A DNA stretch of 64,000 nt from positions 106,827 to 170,826 of the forward strand of contig NZ_NCVK01000059.1 in the NCBI RefSeq assembly GCF_002096845.1. The letters run 5' to 3'. The notes beneath the pieces are model-generated. The model searched no databases and had not been told where the DNA came from. It was given only the letters and a program-made list of their open reading frames with translations. Shown piece by piece: positions 33,854-43,359 of the stretch (positions are counted from its first letter, which is position 1; every line of letters begins with the position of its first letter). Made by a program: the position numbers and the translations under genes. The stretch comes from Streptococcus mitis (GTDB lineage: Bacteria > Bacillota > Bacilli > Lactobacillales > Streptococcaceae).

Positions 33854-36562
33854 ATGATCAAGCGAAAAACCTATTGGAAGGACTTAATTCAGTCCTTCAC
33901 AGGCTCCAAGGGGCGTTTTTTATCCATCTTGACCTTGATGATGCTGGGTTCTTTAGCCCTAGTAGGCCTCAAAGTAACCAGTCCCAATATGGAGGCGACA
34001 GCTAATGCTTATTTAACAATTGCTCAAACCTTGGATTTGGCAGTTATGTCTAATTATGGTTTGGATCAAACAGATCAAGAAGAACTAGAACAGATAGAGG
34101 GCGCAGAGGTTGAGTTTGGCTATTTGACAGATGTGACTATGGAAAATGGGCTGGATGCCATTCGGCTGTACTCCAAACCAGAGCGAATTTCAACCTTTCA
34201 GCTAAGAGAGGGACGACTTCCTCAGTCAGACAAGGAAATCGCTTTGGCCACTCATTTGCAAGGCCAATACAGCGTGGGACAGGAGATTAGTTTTAAAGAA
34301 AAAGAAGAGGGTCATTCCTCTTTAAAAGACCATACTTATACCATTACTGGTTTTGTGGATTCAGCTGAAATCCTCTCTCAGCGAGATATGGGCTACGCAG
34401 CAAGTGGAAGCGGGACTCTGACAGCCTACGGGGTCATTTTACCTAGTCAGTTTGATCAGAAAGTTTACAATATAGCTCGTTTGAAATATCAAGATTTAGC
34501 AGACTTAAATGCCTTTTCATCAGCTTATGAAGAAAAATCCAAGCAACATCAGGAAGACCTTGAACAAGCTTTGTCAGATAATGGCAAGGCACGTCTGCAA
34601 CTCTTGAGAAAAGAAGGGCAAGAGTCTCTCGATAAGGGGCAAGAGAATCTTGACAAGGCGCAGGTTAATATGCAGGAAGGCAAGCGTCGTTTAGCAACTG
34701 CTCAAGCTCGTTTACAGGCGCAGGAAAGTCAACTAGCCTTGCTTCCTCAAGCTCAGAGAGAGCAGGCTAGTTCTCAACTTACCCAAGCTAAGCAGGAATT
34801 GAGCAAGGAAGAGGACAAACTAAAGCAGGCTGAACAAAATCTAGCCCAAGAAAAGGAAAAATTAGAAAAACATCAGCAAGTCTTGGATGATTTGGCTGAA
34901 CCCAAGTATCAAATATATAATCGTCAGACCATGCCTGGCGATCAAGGCTACCTCATGTACAGTAATGCTTCAGCCAGTATTCGGGCAGTAGGCAATATCT
35001 TTCCTGTGGTGCTTTATGCCGTAGCGGCTATGGTGACCTTCACAACTATGACTCGTTTTGTGGATGAAGAACGAACACATGCTGGGATTTTTAAGGCCTT
35101 GGGCTATCGTAGTAAGGATATTATCGCTAAATTTCTCCTCTACGGTCTAGTAGCTGGGACTGTCGGAACAGCTCTAGGTAGTATACTTGGTCATTATTTG
35201 CTAGCCAGTGTGATTTCAAGTGTCATTACAAAAGGTATGGTGGTGGGAGAAACCCAGATTCAGTTCTATTGGACCTATAGCATACTAGCTCTTGGATTGA
35301 GTTGGTTGGCGAGTGTGTTACCAGCCTATCTGGTGGCTCGGAGAGAACTTCATGACGAAGCAGCCCAGCTTTTACTGCCTAAACCTCCTGTCAAAGGAGC
35401 TAAAATTTTACTGGAGCGCATCGGTTTTATTTGGCGCCGTCTCAGTTTTACCCATAAGGTAACAGCTCGCAATATCTTTCGTTATAAGCAACGGATGTTG
35501 ATGACAATCTTTGGTGTGGCTGGTTCTGTAGCCCTGCTCTTTGCAGGTTTGGGAATCCAATCCTCTGTAGCAGGAGTTCCGTCTAGACAGTTTCAACAAA
35601 TCCAACAGTATCAGATGATTGTCTCTGAAAATACTAGTGCGACCAATCAAGACAAGGCAGAGCTAGAAGAAGTGTTGAAAGGGCAGGATATTCAAGCCTA
35701 CCAGAAAATCTATTCTAAAACGCTAGACAAGGATTTCAAAGGCAAGGCTGCTCTTCAGACCATCACCCTTATGATGACAGAGAAGGAGGATTTGACCCCC
35801 TTTATCCATCTGCAAAATCATCAGCAGGAGCTGACATTAAAAGATGGAGTTGTCATCACAGCTAAACTAGCCCAGTTGGCAGGTGTCAAGGTTGGGCAGA
35901 CTTTAGAAATTGAAGGTAAGGAGCTAAAGGTAGCTGCTATTACTGAGAACTACGTTGGTCACTTTATTTATATGAGTCAGGCTAGCTATGAGCAACTTTA
36001 CGGACAGCTACCCCAAGCCAACACTTATTTGGTCTCGTTAAGAGATACCAGTGCTACTAGTATCGAAAGACAGGCCGGCTTACTTATGAATCAATCTGCG
36101 GTGTCAAGCGTTGTCCAGAATGCTTCAGCCATTCGACTCTTTGACTCCGTCGCTAGCTCACTCAATCAGACCATGACCATCTTGGTCATCGTATCGGTTC
36201 TGTTGGCTATTGTTATCCTCTACAATCTGACCAATATCAACGTGGCTGAGAGAATCCGTGAACTCTCCACTATCAAGGTTCTCGGTTTTCATAATAATGA
36301 AGTCACCTTCTACATTTACCGTGAGACGATTGTGCTGTCCCTTGTGGGAATTGTACTTGGTCTGGTATCAGGTTTCTATTTACACCAATTTTTGATTCAA
36401 ATGATTTCGCCTGCGACTATTCTCTTTTATCCGCAGGTAGGTTGGGAAGTCTATGTAATTCCAGTGGCAGCAGTAAGCATCATTTTGACCTTGCTTGGTT
36501 TCTTTGTCAATTATCATCTGAGAAAGGTTGATATGCTTGAAGCTCTGAAATCTGTAGAGTAA
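33854..36562 (+). CDS. FtsX-family ABC transporter permease with coiled-coil domain
   Basis: 902 residues. One N-terminal membrane segment, an extracellular MacB-like domain interrupted by a long Gln/Glu/Lys-rich coiled coil (~228-349), then two FtsX modules: membrane segments near 378-490 (VGNIFPVVLYAVAAMVTF, GLVAGTVGTALGSILGHYL), a second segment at ~560 with another extracellular domain, and a last FtsX block (~765-890). This layout is typical of mechanotransmission-type exporters in Firmicutes. Substrate unknown. The coiled coil protruding outside could contact wall components (inference). Confidence 0.85.
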   Translation: MIKRKTYWKDLIQSFTGSKGRFLSILTLMMLGSLALVGLKVTSPNMEATANAYLTIAQTLDLAVMSNYGLDQTDQEELEQIEGAEVEFGYLTDVTMENGLDAIRLYSKPERISTFQLREGRLPQSDKEIALATHLQGQYSVGQEISFKEKEEGHSSLKDHTYTITGFVDSAEILSQRDMGYAASGSGTLTAYGVILPSQFDQKVYNIARLKYQDLADLNAFSSAYEEKSKQHQEDLEQALSDNGKARLQLLRKEGQESLDKGQENLDKAQVNMQEGKRRLATAQARLQAQESQLALLPQAQREQASSQLTQAKQELSKEEDKLKQAEQNLAQEKEKLEKHQQVLDDLAEPKYQIYNRQTMPGDQGYLMYSNASASIRAVGNIFPVVLYAVAAMVTFTTMTRFVDEERTHAGIFKALGYRSKDIIAKFLLYGLVAGTVGTALGSILGHYLLASVISSVITKGMVVGETQIQFYWTYSILALGLSWLASVLPAYLVARRELHDEAAQLLLPKPPVKGAKILLERIGFIWRRLSFTHKVTARNIFRYKQRMLMTIFGVAGSVALLFAGLGIQSSVAGVPSRQFQQIQQYQMIVSENTSATNQDKAELEEVLKGQDIQAYQKIYSKTLDKDFKGKAALQTITLMMTEKEDLTPFIHLQNHQQELTLKDGVVITAKLAQLAGVKVGQTLEIEGKELKVAAITENYVGHFIYMSQASYEQLYGQLPQANTYLVSLRDTSATSIERQAGLLMNQSAVSSVVQNASAIRLFDSVASSLNQTMTILVIVSVLLAIVILYNLTNINVAERIRELSTIKVLGFHNNEVTFYIYRETIVLSLVGIVLGLVSGFYLHQFLIQMISPATILFYPQVGWEVYVIPVAAVSIILTLLGFFVNYHLRKVDMLEALKSVE

Positions 36563-36602
36563 GATAGCTATTTTTATCTGATTGAACTTGTATTTACTCG
36601 TA

Positions 36603-36662
36603 AGCAAAAATCCTCCGTTTCAAAGAGTAGGGAACTCTTTGTGACAGAGGATTTTTTCTATA
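36603..36662. terminator. Bidirectional terminator between the ABC permease and tpx
   Basis: AAAAATCCTC...GAGGATTTTTT outer stem with inner CAAAGAG/CTCTTTG; T-runs on both strands. Serves the two convergent genes; its end touches the tpx stop. Confidence 0.9.
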
Positions 36663-37149
36663 GGGCTTTAGCAGCTGCAATTGCGGCTTCGAAGTTTGGT
36701 TCTGAGTTGATGTTGTCCACGTATTCAACGTAGCGAATAGTATTGTCAGTATCGAGGACAAAGACTGCGCGTGCCAATAGGTGCCACTCATTGATTAAGA
36801 GGGCGTAATCACGTCCAAAGGAATGGTCGAAATAGTCTGAAAGCATGATGGCATTTTCAATACCTTCAGCACCGCACCAACGTTTTTGGGCAAAAGGGAG
36901 GTCCATTGAAACAGTCAAGACAACCGTATTATCCAGTCCAGCCAGTTCTTCATTAAAACGACGCGTTTGAGTTGAGCAGATGCCTGTATCGATAGAAGGC
37001 ACGACACTCAAGACTTTTTTCTTGCCATCAAAATCAGCCAGAGATTTTTTAGAAAGGTCTGTTGTAGTGAGTGAAAAATCAAGTGCCTTGTCGCCGACTT
37101 GTAGCTGTTTACCTGTAAAGCTCACAGGATTTCCGAGAAAAGTTACCAT
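36658..37149 (-). CDS. tpx: Thiol peroxidase
   Basis: 163 residues, atypical 2-Cys peroxiredoxin that reduces peroxides with thioredoxin. Peroxidatic Cys58 in [14 protein letters not shown] and resolving Cys92 in RWCGAEG. Known in pneumococcus as PsaD/TpxD, downstream of psaBCA. The start MVTFLGN at 37149 is chosen; the longer frame to 37176 covers the RBS. Confidence 0.95.
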   Translation of the reverse strand: MVTFLGNPVSFTGKQLQVGDKALDFSLTTTDLSKKSLADFDGKKKVLSVVPSIDTGICSTQTRRFNEELAGLDNTVVLTVSMDLPFAQKRWCGAEGIENAIMLSDYFDHSFGRDYALLINEWHLLARAVFVLDTDNTIRYVEYVDNINSEPNFEAAIAAAKAL

Positions 37150-37230
37150 AGGATACTCCAATCTTTTTTCTTCCATTTTAGCTGAAACAGTCGGAATTTT
37201 CCAATGATTTGACCGGAAATATGGGCATAG

Positions 37231-37266
37231 AAAAAAACGCCAGCTCGTGTGAGAATGACGTTTTTC
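37231..37266 (-). terminator. Terminator after psaA
   Basis: AAAAACG/CGTTTTT arms with extra pairing inside, read on the minus strand just past the psaA stop. Some transcripts may read through to tpx. Confidence 0.55.
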
Positions 37267-37272
37267 AGAGGC

Positions 37273-38202
37273 TTATTTTGCCAATCCTTCAGCAATCTTG
37301 TCAAGGTTGTATTTCATCATGTTGTAGTAGCTGTCGCCTTCTTTACCTTGTTCTGCGATAGAGTCAGTAAAGATTTGTGCGTAGATTGGGATGTTTGTGT
37401 CTTGTGAAACAGTCTTCATTGGACGGTCATCCACGCTTGATTCTACAAAGAGTGAAGGAGTTTTTGTTTGGCGAAGTTTTTCAACCAAGGTCTTGATTTG
37501 GTCAGGTGTTCCTTCTTCTTCAGTGTTGATTTCCCAGATATAGGCACTTGGGACACCGTAGGCTTTAGAGAAGTATTTGAAGCATCCTTCGCTGGTTACG
37601 ATCAATTTCTTCTCAGCAGGGATATTGTTGAATTTAGCTTTTGCTTCCTTATCAAGTTTGTCTAGCTTTTCAGTATATTCTTTGAGATTTTTTTCGTAGA
37701 ATTCCTTGTTGCTAGGGTCTTTAGCGCTCAATTGTTTTGCGATATTTTTAGCAAAGATCATACCGTTTTCAAGGTTAAGCCAAGCGTGTGGGTCTTCTTT
37801 TCCTTTTTCGTTTTGGCCTTCAAGGTAGATAACATCAACACCTTCGCTGACTGCAAAGTAGTCTTTATTTTCAGTTTTCTTGGCATTTTCTACCAATTTG
37901 CTAAACCAAGCATTGCCACCAGTTTCAAGGTTGATACCGTTATAGAAAATGAGGTCTGCTTCAGAAGTTTTCTTGACATCTTCAGGAAGTGGTTCGTATT
38001 CGTGTGGGTCTTGACCAACAGGAACGATACTGTGAAGATCAATTTTATCACCAGCAATATTTTTAGTAATATCAGCGATGATTGAGTTTGTAGCCACAAC
38101 TTTTAGTTTATGACCAGAAGCTGCATCTTTTTTTCCACTAGCACATGCTACAAGAGCAATGACGGAAAGAAAGAGAACGAACAATGTACCTAATTTTTTC
38201 AT
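37273..38202 (-). CDS. psaA: Manganese ABC transporter substrate-binding lipoprotein PsaA
   Basis: 309 residues. Signal peptide ending in lipobox LVAC (Cys20). Metal ligands expected from the family: His in GQDPHEYEP (~67), His in DPHAWLN (~139), Glu in [14 protein letters not shown] TSEGCF (~205) and Asp near the C-terminus (~280). Binds Mn2+ for import by PsaBC and is a pneumococcal adhesin/virulence factor. Start is the ATG at 38202 after GGAGGATCTA; an upstream frame start at 38214 covers this RBS. Confidence 0.97.
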   Translation of the reverse strand: MKKLGTLFVLFLSVIALVACASGKKDAASGHKLKVVATNSIIADITKNIAGDKIDLHSIVPVGQDPHEYEPLPEDVKKTSEADLIFYNGINLETGGNAWFSKLVENAKKTENKDYFAVSEGVDVIYLEGQNEKGKEDPHAWLNLENGMIFAKNIAKQLSAKDPSNKEFYEKNLKEYTEKLDKLDKEAKAKFNNIPAEKKLIVTSEGCFKYFSKAYGVPSAYIWEINTEEEGTPDQIKTLVEKLRQTKTPSLFVESSVDDRPMKTVSQDTNIPIYAQIFTDSIAEQGKEGDSYYNMMKYNLDKIAEGLAK

Positions 38203-38233
38203 TAGATCCTCCAATTTATTGGGGTTTTGCCCC

Positions 38234-39082
38234 TTATTTTAACAAATGTTTATTTTTCAGTTTCAAATATCGTTGTTTTGGAGCGATAAAGAAGCTAATG
38301 AGAAAGAAACTAGCAGCTGTGAGCACGATACTAGAACCTGCCGCAACGTTAAAGCTATAGCCGATAAAGAGTCCCAAAACTGAAGCAGTAGCTCCAAAGG
38401 TTGAGGAAAGGAAAATCATGCTTTTCAGGCTATTAGCATACAGATAAGCAGTTGCAGCTGGGGTAATCAGCATGGCTACAATCAGGATAGTTCCGACACT
38501 TTGCATGGCTGTCACAGACACGAGAGTCAGGAGTACCATGAGAAGGTAGTGATAGAAATTGACAGGCATTCCCATGGCTTTAGCCAAGAGTTCATCAAAG
38601 GAAGTTATCAAGAGTTGCTTGAAGAAAATCCAGATCAACAAGAGAATGGCTGCCCCCACACCCATAGTAATAAACATATCCGTATCTTGGACGGCCAGGA
38701 TATTACCAAAAAGGATATGGAAAAGGTCAGTTGAACTTTTAGCGACACTAATCAAGATGATACCGAGGGCTAAGAAAGAAGAAAAGGTAATGCCGATGGC
38801 GGTATCGCTTTTGATAATCGAGTTTCCCTTGATGTAGGTAATGATGATGGCAGCTAGCAGTCCAAAGACAATGGCTCCGATAAAGAAGTCAAGGCCCAAG
38901 ATGAAGGAGAGGGCTACACCTGGTAAGACAGCATGTGAAATGGCATCTCCCATGAGTGACATCCCGCGTAGGATGATGAAACATCCTACAGCTCCAGCTA
39001 CGACCCCGATGACAATGGCTGTTATCAAGGCATTTTGTAAGAAATGGAATTTTTGCAATCCATCGATAAATTCTGCAATCAT
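38234..39082 (-). CDS. psaC: Manganese ABC transporter permease PsaC
   Basis: 282 residues, ABC-3 family permease with about eight or nine membrane segments; conserved [26 protein letters not shown] near the N-terminus (given as segment ~33-58). Partner of PsaB and PsaA. Start overlaps the psaB stop by four bases. Confidence 0.96.
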   Translation of the reverse strand: MIAEFIDGLQKFHFLQNALITAIVIGVVAGAVGCFIILRGMSLMGDAISHAVLPGVALSFILGLDFFIGAIVFGLLAAIIITYIKGNSIIKSDTAIGITFSSFLALGIILISVAKSSTDLFHILFGNILAVQDTDMFITMGVGAAILLLIWIFFKQLLITSFDELLAKAMGMPVNFYHYLLMVLLTLVSVTAMQSVGTILIVAMLITPAATAYLYANSLKSMIFLSSTFGATASVLGLFIGYSFNVAAGSSIVLTAASFFLISFFIAPKQRYLKLKNKHLLK

Positions 39083-39801
39083 AGGTCACCTCCGTTGAAA
39101 AAGAGTCGATTACCGTAAGCTTCTTTGAGATTGGCTTCGGTAAAGGTTTCTTTGGTTGGACCAAAGGCAATCACTTCTCGATTGACAAGCAAGACTTGAT
39201 CGAAGTAGTGGGGAACCTTGCTGAGGTCGTGGTGGACGATGAGAACCGTCTTCCCAGCTTTTTTCAAATCTCTCAGCGTATTCATGATGATTTCCTCACT
39301 GACAGAGTCAATCCCAACAAAGGGTTCATCCAAGAGGATATAGTCGGCTTCCTGTACCAAACATCTGGCAATCAAGACCCGCTGGAATTGACCTCCAGAC
39401 AGTTGACTGATTTGCCGTTCAGCGTAGTCAGCTAGGCCGACGATTTCAAGGGCTTCTTGCACTTTCTTCCAATGTTTAGCATTTAAACTTCGAAAGAGAG
39501 GGATAGAGGGAAAGAGTCCTAACGAGACGCATTCCTTGACCTTGATGGGAAAGTTGTAGTCGATATTGATTTTTTGTTCGACATAGGCAATTCGGTGTAA
39601 GGATTTTTTAACTTCCTTGTCATCGAGAAATGCCTGACCTTGATGTGGGATAATTCCCAGCATACCTTTTAATAGTGTTGATTTCCCAGCGCCGTTTGGA
39701 CCAATGATACCGGTAATTGTTGGTCCGTGGAGCACTAGTGAAATATCCTTAAGTGCCAACGTTTCTTTGTAGGAGACACTGAGGTTTTCAATACGTATCA
39801 T
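39079..39801 (-). CDS. psaB: Manganese ABC transporter ATPase PsaB
   Basis: 240 residues. Walker [10 protein letters not shown] (~36-44), signature [13 protein letters not shown], Walker [14 protein letters not shown]-loop VHHDL. First gene of psaBCA. RBS AGGAGGAATACAAG on the minus strand. Confidence 0.96.
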   Translation of the reverse strand: MIRIENLSVSYKETLALKDISLVLHGPTITGIIGPNGAGKSTLLKGMLGIIPHQGQAFLDDKEVKKSLHRIAYVEQKINIDYNFPIKVKECVSLGLFPSIPLFRSLNAKHWKKVQEALEIVGLADYAERQISQLSGGQFQRVLIARCLVQEADYILLDEPFVGIDSVSEEIIMNTLRDLKKAGKTVLIVHHDLSKVPHYFDQVLLVNREVIAFGPTKETFTEANLKEAYGNRLFFNGGDL

Positions 39802-39825
39802 AAACTTGTATTCCTCCTGTCTCTT

Positions 39826-39864
39826 AATATACCTTAAAAAAAAAATTAAGTCAAGTTAATTTTT
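39826..39864 (-). promoter_or_regulatory. psaBCA promoter with dyad operator for the Mn regulator
   Basis: Minus strand: TTGACT (complement 39849-39854), 17-bp spacer, TATATT (complement 39826-39831). A near-perfect palindrome of AAAAATTAA-GTCAAG-TTAATTTTT covers 39841-39864 and hides the -35. This shape fits a DtxR/MntR-type operator, so PsaR (47889-48539) with Mn2+ would block RNA polymerase. Confidence 0.85.
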
Positions 39865-39978
39865 GAAAAAATTAAAATAATAACTGAAAAACAATAGAAA
39901 ATATCCGTTCATTTTTAATTGCATTCCCAGTTAATTTTTGTTAAGCTAAAAACAAGTACAAATGAAAGCGAGAACACG

Positions 39979-41871
39979 ATGACACGTTATCAAGATGATT
40001 TTTATGATGCAATCAATGGAGAATGGCAACAGACAGCTGAAATCCCAGCAGATAAGTCTCAAACGGGAGGTTTTATTGATTTAGATCAGGAAATTGAAGA
40101 CCTGATGCTAGAGACAACAGACAAGTGGTTGGCAGGAGAAGAGGTGCCTGAGGATGCTATCTTGGCAAACTTTGTCAAATACCACCGCCTAGTTCGTGAT
40201 TTTGACAAGAGAGAAGCTGACGGTATCACACCTGTTTTGCCTCTTCTTAAAGAATTCCAAGCATTGGAGACTTTTGCAGATTTCACTGCCAAACTAGCAG
40301 AGTTTGAACTTGCTGGAAAACCTAATTTCCTTCCTTTTGGTGTATCGCCAGACTTTATGGATGCCAGAATTAACGTTCTATGGGCTAGCGCTCCAAGCAC
40401 GATTTTGCCAGATACGACTTACTATGCAGAAGACCATCCTCAGCGCGAAGAGCTCTTGACTCTTTGGAAAGAAAGCAGTGCAAATCTCCTCAAGGCTTAT
40501 GATTTCTCTGATGCAGAAATTGAAGACTTGCTAGAGAAAAGACTAGAATTGGACCGTCGAGTTGCGGCAGTAGTGCTCTCTAATGAAGAAAGTTCAGAAT
40601 ATGCTAAACTCTACCATCCATATGCTTACGGAGATTTCAAAAAATTCGCTCCTGCCCTACCTTTGGATGACTTCTTCCAAGCCGTTCTTGGACAAGTACC
40701 AGACAAGGTTATCGTAGACGAGGAACGTTTCTGGCAAGCAGCAGAGCAATTCTACAGTGAGGAAGCTTGGCCTCTCCTCAAGGCAACCTTGATTTTGAGT
40801 GTTGTCAATCTCTCAACCAGCTATTTAACAGAAGAAATCCGTGTCTTGTCAGGTGCCTATAGCCGTGCGCTTTCAGGAGTTCCAGAAGCCAAAGACAAGG
40901 TCAAGGCAGCTTATCAACTAGCACAAGGTCCTTTCAAACAAGCCTTGGGTCTCTGGTATGCCCATGAAAAATTCTCTCCTGAGGCTAAGGCGGATGTGGA
41001 GAAAAAAGTGGCAACTATGATTGATGTCTATAAGGAACGCTTGGCTAAAAATGACTGGTTGACTCCTGAAACTCGTGACAAGGCCATCGTCAAACTCAAT
41101 GTCATTAAGCCTTATATCGGTTATCCAGAAGAATTACCAGAACGCTATAAGGACAAGGTAGTGGATGAAAATGATAGTCTTTTTGACAATGCTCTAGCCT
41201 TTGCGCGTGTGGAAATCAAGCACAGTTGGAGTAAGTGGAACCAGCCTGTAGACTACAAGGAGTGGGGCATGCCTGCTCATATGGTCAATGCTTACTACAA
41301 TCCACAGAAGAACCTAATTGTCTTCCCAGCGGCTATTTTACAGGCACCTTTCTATGACTTGCATCAGTCATCTTCTGCTAACTATGGTGGTATTGGGGCG
41401 GTTATTGCCCATGAAATTTCCCACGCCTTTGATACCAACGGAGCTTCCTTCGATGAAAATGGTAGCCTCAAGGATTGGTGGACAGAGAGCGACTATGCTG
41501 CCTTCAAGGAGAAAACACAAAAAGTCATTGACCAATTTGATGGACAGGATTCTTATGGAGCAACCATTAACGGTAAATTGACTGTATCAGAAAACGTAGC
41601 TGACTTGGGAGGAATCGCAGCAGCGCTTGAAGCAGCTAAGAGAGAACCAGACTTCTCAGCAGAAGAGTTCTTCTACAACTTCGGTCGTATCTGGCGCATG
41701 AAAGGTCGACCAGAATTTATGAAACTCTTGGCTAGCGTCGATGTACACGCGCCAGCCAAACTCCGTGTCAATGTACAAGTACCAAACTTCGATGATTTCT
41801 TTACAACTTATGATGTCAAAGAAGGAGACGGTATGTGGCGTTCACCAGAAGAGCGCGTGATTATTTGGTAA
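39979..41871 (+). CDS. pepO: Neutral endopeptidase PepO
   Basis: 630 residues, M13 (neprilysin-like) zinc metallopeptidase. Zinc ligands in HEISH at 478-482 and Glu538 in ENVADLGG; substrate-binding NAYYNP (~437) ; C-terminal W typical of the family. No signal peptide, although PepO is reported on the pneumococcal surface and binds host proteins. The ATG at 39979 gives the family start; the frame runs back to 39919. Divergent from psaBCA; shared upstream region may place it under PsaR too (inference). Confidence 0.95.
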   Translation: MTRYQDDFYDAINGEWQQTAEIPADKSQTGGFIDLDQEIEDLMLETTDKWLAGEEVPEDAILANFVKYHRLVRDFDKREADGITPVLPLLKEFQALETFADFTAKLAEFELAGKPNFLPFGVSPDFMDARINVLWASAPSTILPDTTYYAEDHPQREELLTLWKESSANLLKAYDFSDAEIEDLLEKRLELDRRVAAVVLSNEESSEYAKLYHPYAYGDFKKFAPALPLDDFFQAVLGQVPDKVIVDEERFWQAAEQFYSEEAWPLLKATLILSVVNLSTSYLTEEIRVLSGAYSRALSGVPEAKDKVKAAYQLAQGPFKQALGLWYAHEKFSPEAKADVEKKVATMIDVYKERLAKNDWLTPETRDKAIVKLNVIKPYIGYPEELPERYKDKVVDENDSLFDNALAFARVEIKHSWSKWNQPVDYKEWGMPAHMVNAYYNPQKNLIVFPAAILQAPFYDLHQSSSANYGGIGAVIAHEISHAFDTNGASFDENGSLKDWWTESDYAAFKEKTQKVIDQFDGQDSYGATINGKLTVSENVADLGGIAAALEAAKREPDFSAEEFFYNFGRIWRMKGRPEFMKLLASVDVHAPAKLRVNVQVPNFDDFFTTYDVKEGDGMWRSPEERVIIW

Positions 41872-41892
41872 TGCAAAAAATCTAGTCATCAG

Positions 41893-41941
41893 AAAAAGGC
41901 ATCCAATCAGGTGTGAAAACCTTGATAGGATGCCTTTTACA
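41893..41941 (+). terminator. Terminator after pepO
   Basis: AAAAGGCATCC and GGATGCCTTTT arms with an inner ATCAGGT/ACCTTGAT stem. Confidence 0.85.
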
Positions 41942-41998
41942 ATGGAAAGATTTGCTGGATAGTGTACTTAAATTGCGATAGTCATTGTCACCATCTTG

Positions 41999-42628
41999 CT
42001 AGAAAAAAGGATTGAAGGTCTTTTCATGGGCGATGGTCGTAGCTGGACCATGTCCTGGATAGACATCATAGTTTGGTAGGGTGAAGAGTTGAGTCTGGAT
42101 ACTATGAAGGAGTTGCTCCATGCTACCAGTCGGAAGGTCGGTCCGCCCGATAGTTTCACGGAATAGAGCATCACCTGTCAAGACCAAATGAGCTTGCGGA
42201 AAGACGATAGAAACACCACCGATAGAGTGCCCTGGTGTTGGCAAGACAGTAAAACGAAATTCCTTCAGTTGGTATTCTTCGTGAAAGACAAAAGTGTGTT
42301 CTGCAGGTTTTGCGACCACATCTGCCATATCATCGTGGCGAGGTAGCCCAGAGAGATTATCGACAGGAGTATAGAGCCAGCTGGCTTCGCTCTCTGCGAT
42401 ATAGACAGGAGGATTGCCAAAAGTTTCGCGAACCAAGTCCAGACTCATGATATGGTCATAATGGGCGTGGGTCAATAGAATGGCACAGATTGGTTTGTTG
42501 ATGTTCTCTATTGTCTGACGAATGGCTTCCCAATGACTACCAGGATCTACAACGATGAGGTGCTTTTCGCCTTCTAGGTAATAGGTGTTTTCATAGGCAA
42601 CAGGATTCACAGTTTTATGGATTTTCAT
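41999..42628 (-). CDS. Metallo-beta-lactamase-fold hydrolase (glyoxalase II-like)
   Basis: 209 residues. Metal-binding THAHYDH (HxHxDH, ~54-60), PTPGHSIGG (His ~131), GDALF with Asp ~151, and YPGHGPAT (His ~194). Small cytoplasmic members of this group hydrolyse thioesters such as S-lactoylglutathione or related substrates; the true substrate in streptococci is unknown. It is monocistronic. Confidence 0.85.
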   Translation of the reverse strand: MKIHKTVNPVAYENTYYLEGEKHLIVVDPGSHWEAIRQTIENINKPICAILLTHAHYDHIMSLDLVRETFGNPPVYIAESEASWLYTPVDNLSGLPRHDDMADVVAKPAEHTFVFHEEYQLKEFRFTVLPTPGHSIGGVSIVFPQAHLVLTGDALFRETIGRTDLPTGSMEQLLHSIQTQLFTLPNYDVYPGHGPATTIAHEKTFNPFF

Positions 42629-42754
42629 ACTAGCTCCAATCTCAAAGAATGTACTAAATTAAGTATAGCACAGTTGGGGAAAATAGGTAAGGATTTAGAA
42701 TGAACTTAAAAACCAGCATGACTAGATGAAGACAGGCTGGTTATCAATTTATCA

Positions 42755-43015
42755 CTATTGGAGAGGTGTCAATTGCCCTTCATAGGTTGCATAAACTCCG
42801 TCATTAGCTTGTTTGATAGACGTGATGTTTAGAGTGCCACCGTAGTTGGCTTCTCGTTTGTCACTATATTCACTATAAGTTATCCTATTGGGCAGGTTCT
42901 GGTCGTTAGCATAGTATTGAACGACTGTTTTTTTATAGCTTTGCTGGCTGAATAGGAACAGGCAGCAAACTCCTAACACTAGGAGAGAAAAGATAGAAAT
43001 AGCAGTTTTTTTCAT
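42755..43015 (-). CDS. Small secreted or membrane-anchored protein of unknown function
   Basis: 86 residues. Positively charged start, hydrophobic segment (ISIFSLLVLGVCCLFLF, ~6-22) acting as signal or anchor, and a short beta-rich domain ending in ITSIKQANDGVYATYEGQLTPL. A decayed relative of this last part lies just upstream on the same strand (43066-43170). RBS AAGGAGAACG. Family not recognised. Confidence 0.65.
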   Translation of the reverse strand: MKKTAISIFSLLVLGVCCLFLFSQQSYKKTVVQYYANDQNLPNRITYSEYSDKREANYGGTLNITSIKQANDGVYATYEGQLTPLQ

Positions 43016-43065
43016 AGGCGTTCTCCTTATAAACTAAAGGATAAAAGAAAGCATCTTGAGGATTT

Positions 43066-43170
43066 TTAATTCCAAAATCCAGTCAAGGTACCAGTGTATG
43101 TGACACGAGTTCCATCGTTTATCTTTCGTATCTTCAATGGAATTGGGGAAGTCAGAAAGTCTTTCGGTTA
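43066..43170 (-). pseudogene. Remnant paralogue of the adjacent small secreted protein
   Basis: Minus-strand frame reads PLKIRKINDGTRVTYTGTLTGFWN and stops (complement TTA ~43066-43068). It matches the neighbour's C-terminal LNITSIKQANDGVYATYEGQL in spacing and key residues (I-K/R-x-NDG-x-x-x-TY-x-G-x-L-T). An in-frame stop lies about 34 codons upstream, and no signal peptide is present. It could be a truncated duplicate. Confidence 0.5.
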
Positions 43171-43243
43171 CAATATGGTTTCCGTTCTTCTATCTCTCCT
43201 TCTATCACCTAAGTTTAAAATCTAACTTCGTAATATATTATAG

Positions 43244-43287
43244 ACTAATAATTCAGAATTGTCAATCAATTCTGAATTATTTTTTTC
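43244..43287 (+). terminator. Hairpin with T-run upstream of relA
   Basis: AATTCAGAATTG-TCAAT-CAATTCTGAATT followed by ATTTTTTT (about 43247-43286). No plus-strand gene precedes it, so it may be a leftover or shield relA from read-through. Confidence 0.6.
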
Positions 43288-43326
43288 TTATTCTGTTCCA
43301 ATCTAGTTTTCATATTCTTAAAAAAG

Positions 43327-43335
43327 TGATAAAAT
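43327..43335 (+). promoter_or_regulatory. Extended -10 promoter of relA
   Basis: TGA followed by TAAAAT, ~25 bp before the ATG; RBS GGAGAG. Confidence 0.5.
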
Positions 43336-43359
43336 GGTAGGAAGAATTGGAGAGTAGAG

